The notes under the pieces were generated by a model that was not told the DNA's origin, searched no databases, and saw only the letters and a list, made by a program, of their open reading frames with translations. From Dimargaris cristalligena (Eukaryota > Kickxellomycota > Dimargaritomycetes > Dimargaritales > Dimargaritaceae): DNA of 15,435 nucleotides. Below, in pieces: positions 14,895 to 15,435 of the stretch (position 1 is the first letter of the stretch; every line of letters starts with the position of its first letter). The stretch lies in assembly GCA_027576995.1 (NCBI GenBank), contig JANBQC010000641.1, positions 1-15,435 of the forward strand. Direction: 5' to 3'. The position numbers were made by a program, and so were the translations under genes.

Positions 14895-15435
14895 TTAAAT
14901 GGTGGTTAAATGGCGCAGGATAGTCATGGATGAGCTTAAGTAAATAATTGTTGATATTTATCACTTACAAGATAGACTATCAAGTGTTGGAAGTATGTTG
15001 GTTCTGAACTTTGGAGGGGTGGTGTCCATGCCATTATATACTCATAATCCCAGGCTTAATTTTTCTGTAAGAGATAGGATAGTAGTGACCTATATCAGAA
15101 AGGTAATAACTATTTCTGAATTATCCATGCCCCTTATTGACCCTTCTAATCCATCTTAATCTAGGTGTAGTGATTGTCTGTCCCAACTGGGCCATATAGT
15201 GCCATATGTAACTTCCCATAGTCTCCCCCTGGTACTATGGGATCCTTCTATATAATATAACCCTTCTTTTTCCAGACTCCATTCCTCACACCAATCACTC
15301 AATTAGGTGATCCAAAGTCTCTTCCAGTTATGAGTAGAGTCTTTGTAAAGAACTGAAATCAAATCCTTAAAAACTGAACTTTATTTGAAAAGATAGATAA
15401 TAAAAGGGAAAGGTGATGATAGACTTGCTGTTCCA
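14895..15435. other. Window end: degenerate, palindrome-bearing sequence
   Basis: No intact gene. On the minus strand between about 15,350 and 15,000, stretches with a protein-like look are broken by stops and change frame (WSLEKEGLYYIEGS; GDYGKLHMALYGPVG; LGQTITTPRLRWIRR). The pattern could be a decayed retroelement polyprotein, which I cannot confirm. TCCCATAGT and ACTATGGGA (15214-15242) form another perfect 9-bp stem with an 11-base loop. Confidence 0.35.
15214..15242. repeat. Inverted repeat, perfect 9-bp arms
   Basis: TCCCATAGT and ACTATGGGA flank an 11-base loop. Together with the dyads at 14.69-14.86 kb it makes the last 750 bases unusually rich in perfect inverted repeats compared with the rest of the window. 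Confidence 0.75.

Noticed and set aside
1..15435. CRISPR array, prophage, operon or biosynthetic gene cluster
   Set aside because: No regularly spaced direct repeats, no prokaryotic gene organisation, and the neighbouring genes are functionally unrelated eukaryotic genes.

Overview
This is a eukaryotic nuclear window. Genes are split by spliceosomal introns with GTAAGT/GTAAGG donors and AG acceptors, long intergenic DNA separates them, and the products are eukaryotic (a peroxin, an SR splicing factor, a class 3 lipase, a mitochondrial-type J-protein). Compact genes and introns of about 0.2-0.4 kb suggest a fungus, possibly an early-diverging lineage; that placement is an inference and no sequence marker fixes it.

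Layout: 1-1.9 kb has no convincing gene. 1898-3683 (+) is a three-exon class 3 lipase whose first exon or start is not secure. 3.7-5.3 kb is AT-rich spacer. 5332-6686 (-) is PEX19 in two exons, ending in a CaaX box. 6.7-8.4 kb is spacer. 8407-9657 (-) is an SR splicing factor (RRM, CCHC zinc knuckle, RS domain) that needs a 4-nt microexon to be read in frame. A 578-bp divergent promoter region separates it from 10236-11060 (+), a single-exon J-domain protein with a probable mitochondrial presequence and one membrane segment. 11514-12521 (-) is a single-exon gene for an unrecognised secreted protein. 12.5-14.7 kb is gene-poor and AT-rich. 14.7-15.4 kb is dense in perfect inverted repeats and holds a short ATG-less reading frame, perhaps a decayed mobile element.

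The genes do not form one pathway: peroxisome biogenesis, mRNA splicing, a chaperone partner, lipid hydrolysis and a secreted protein are unrelated neighbours, as is usual in fungi. I see no evidence of a new multigene system, CRISPR array, phage, tRNA, rRNA or gene cluster. The most notable signal is the 4-nt microexon (9159-9162), which exactly restores the RNP1 motif of the SR protein. Exon structures are inferred from splice signals, phase arithmetic and protein-family conservation, with no transcript data.
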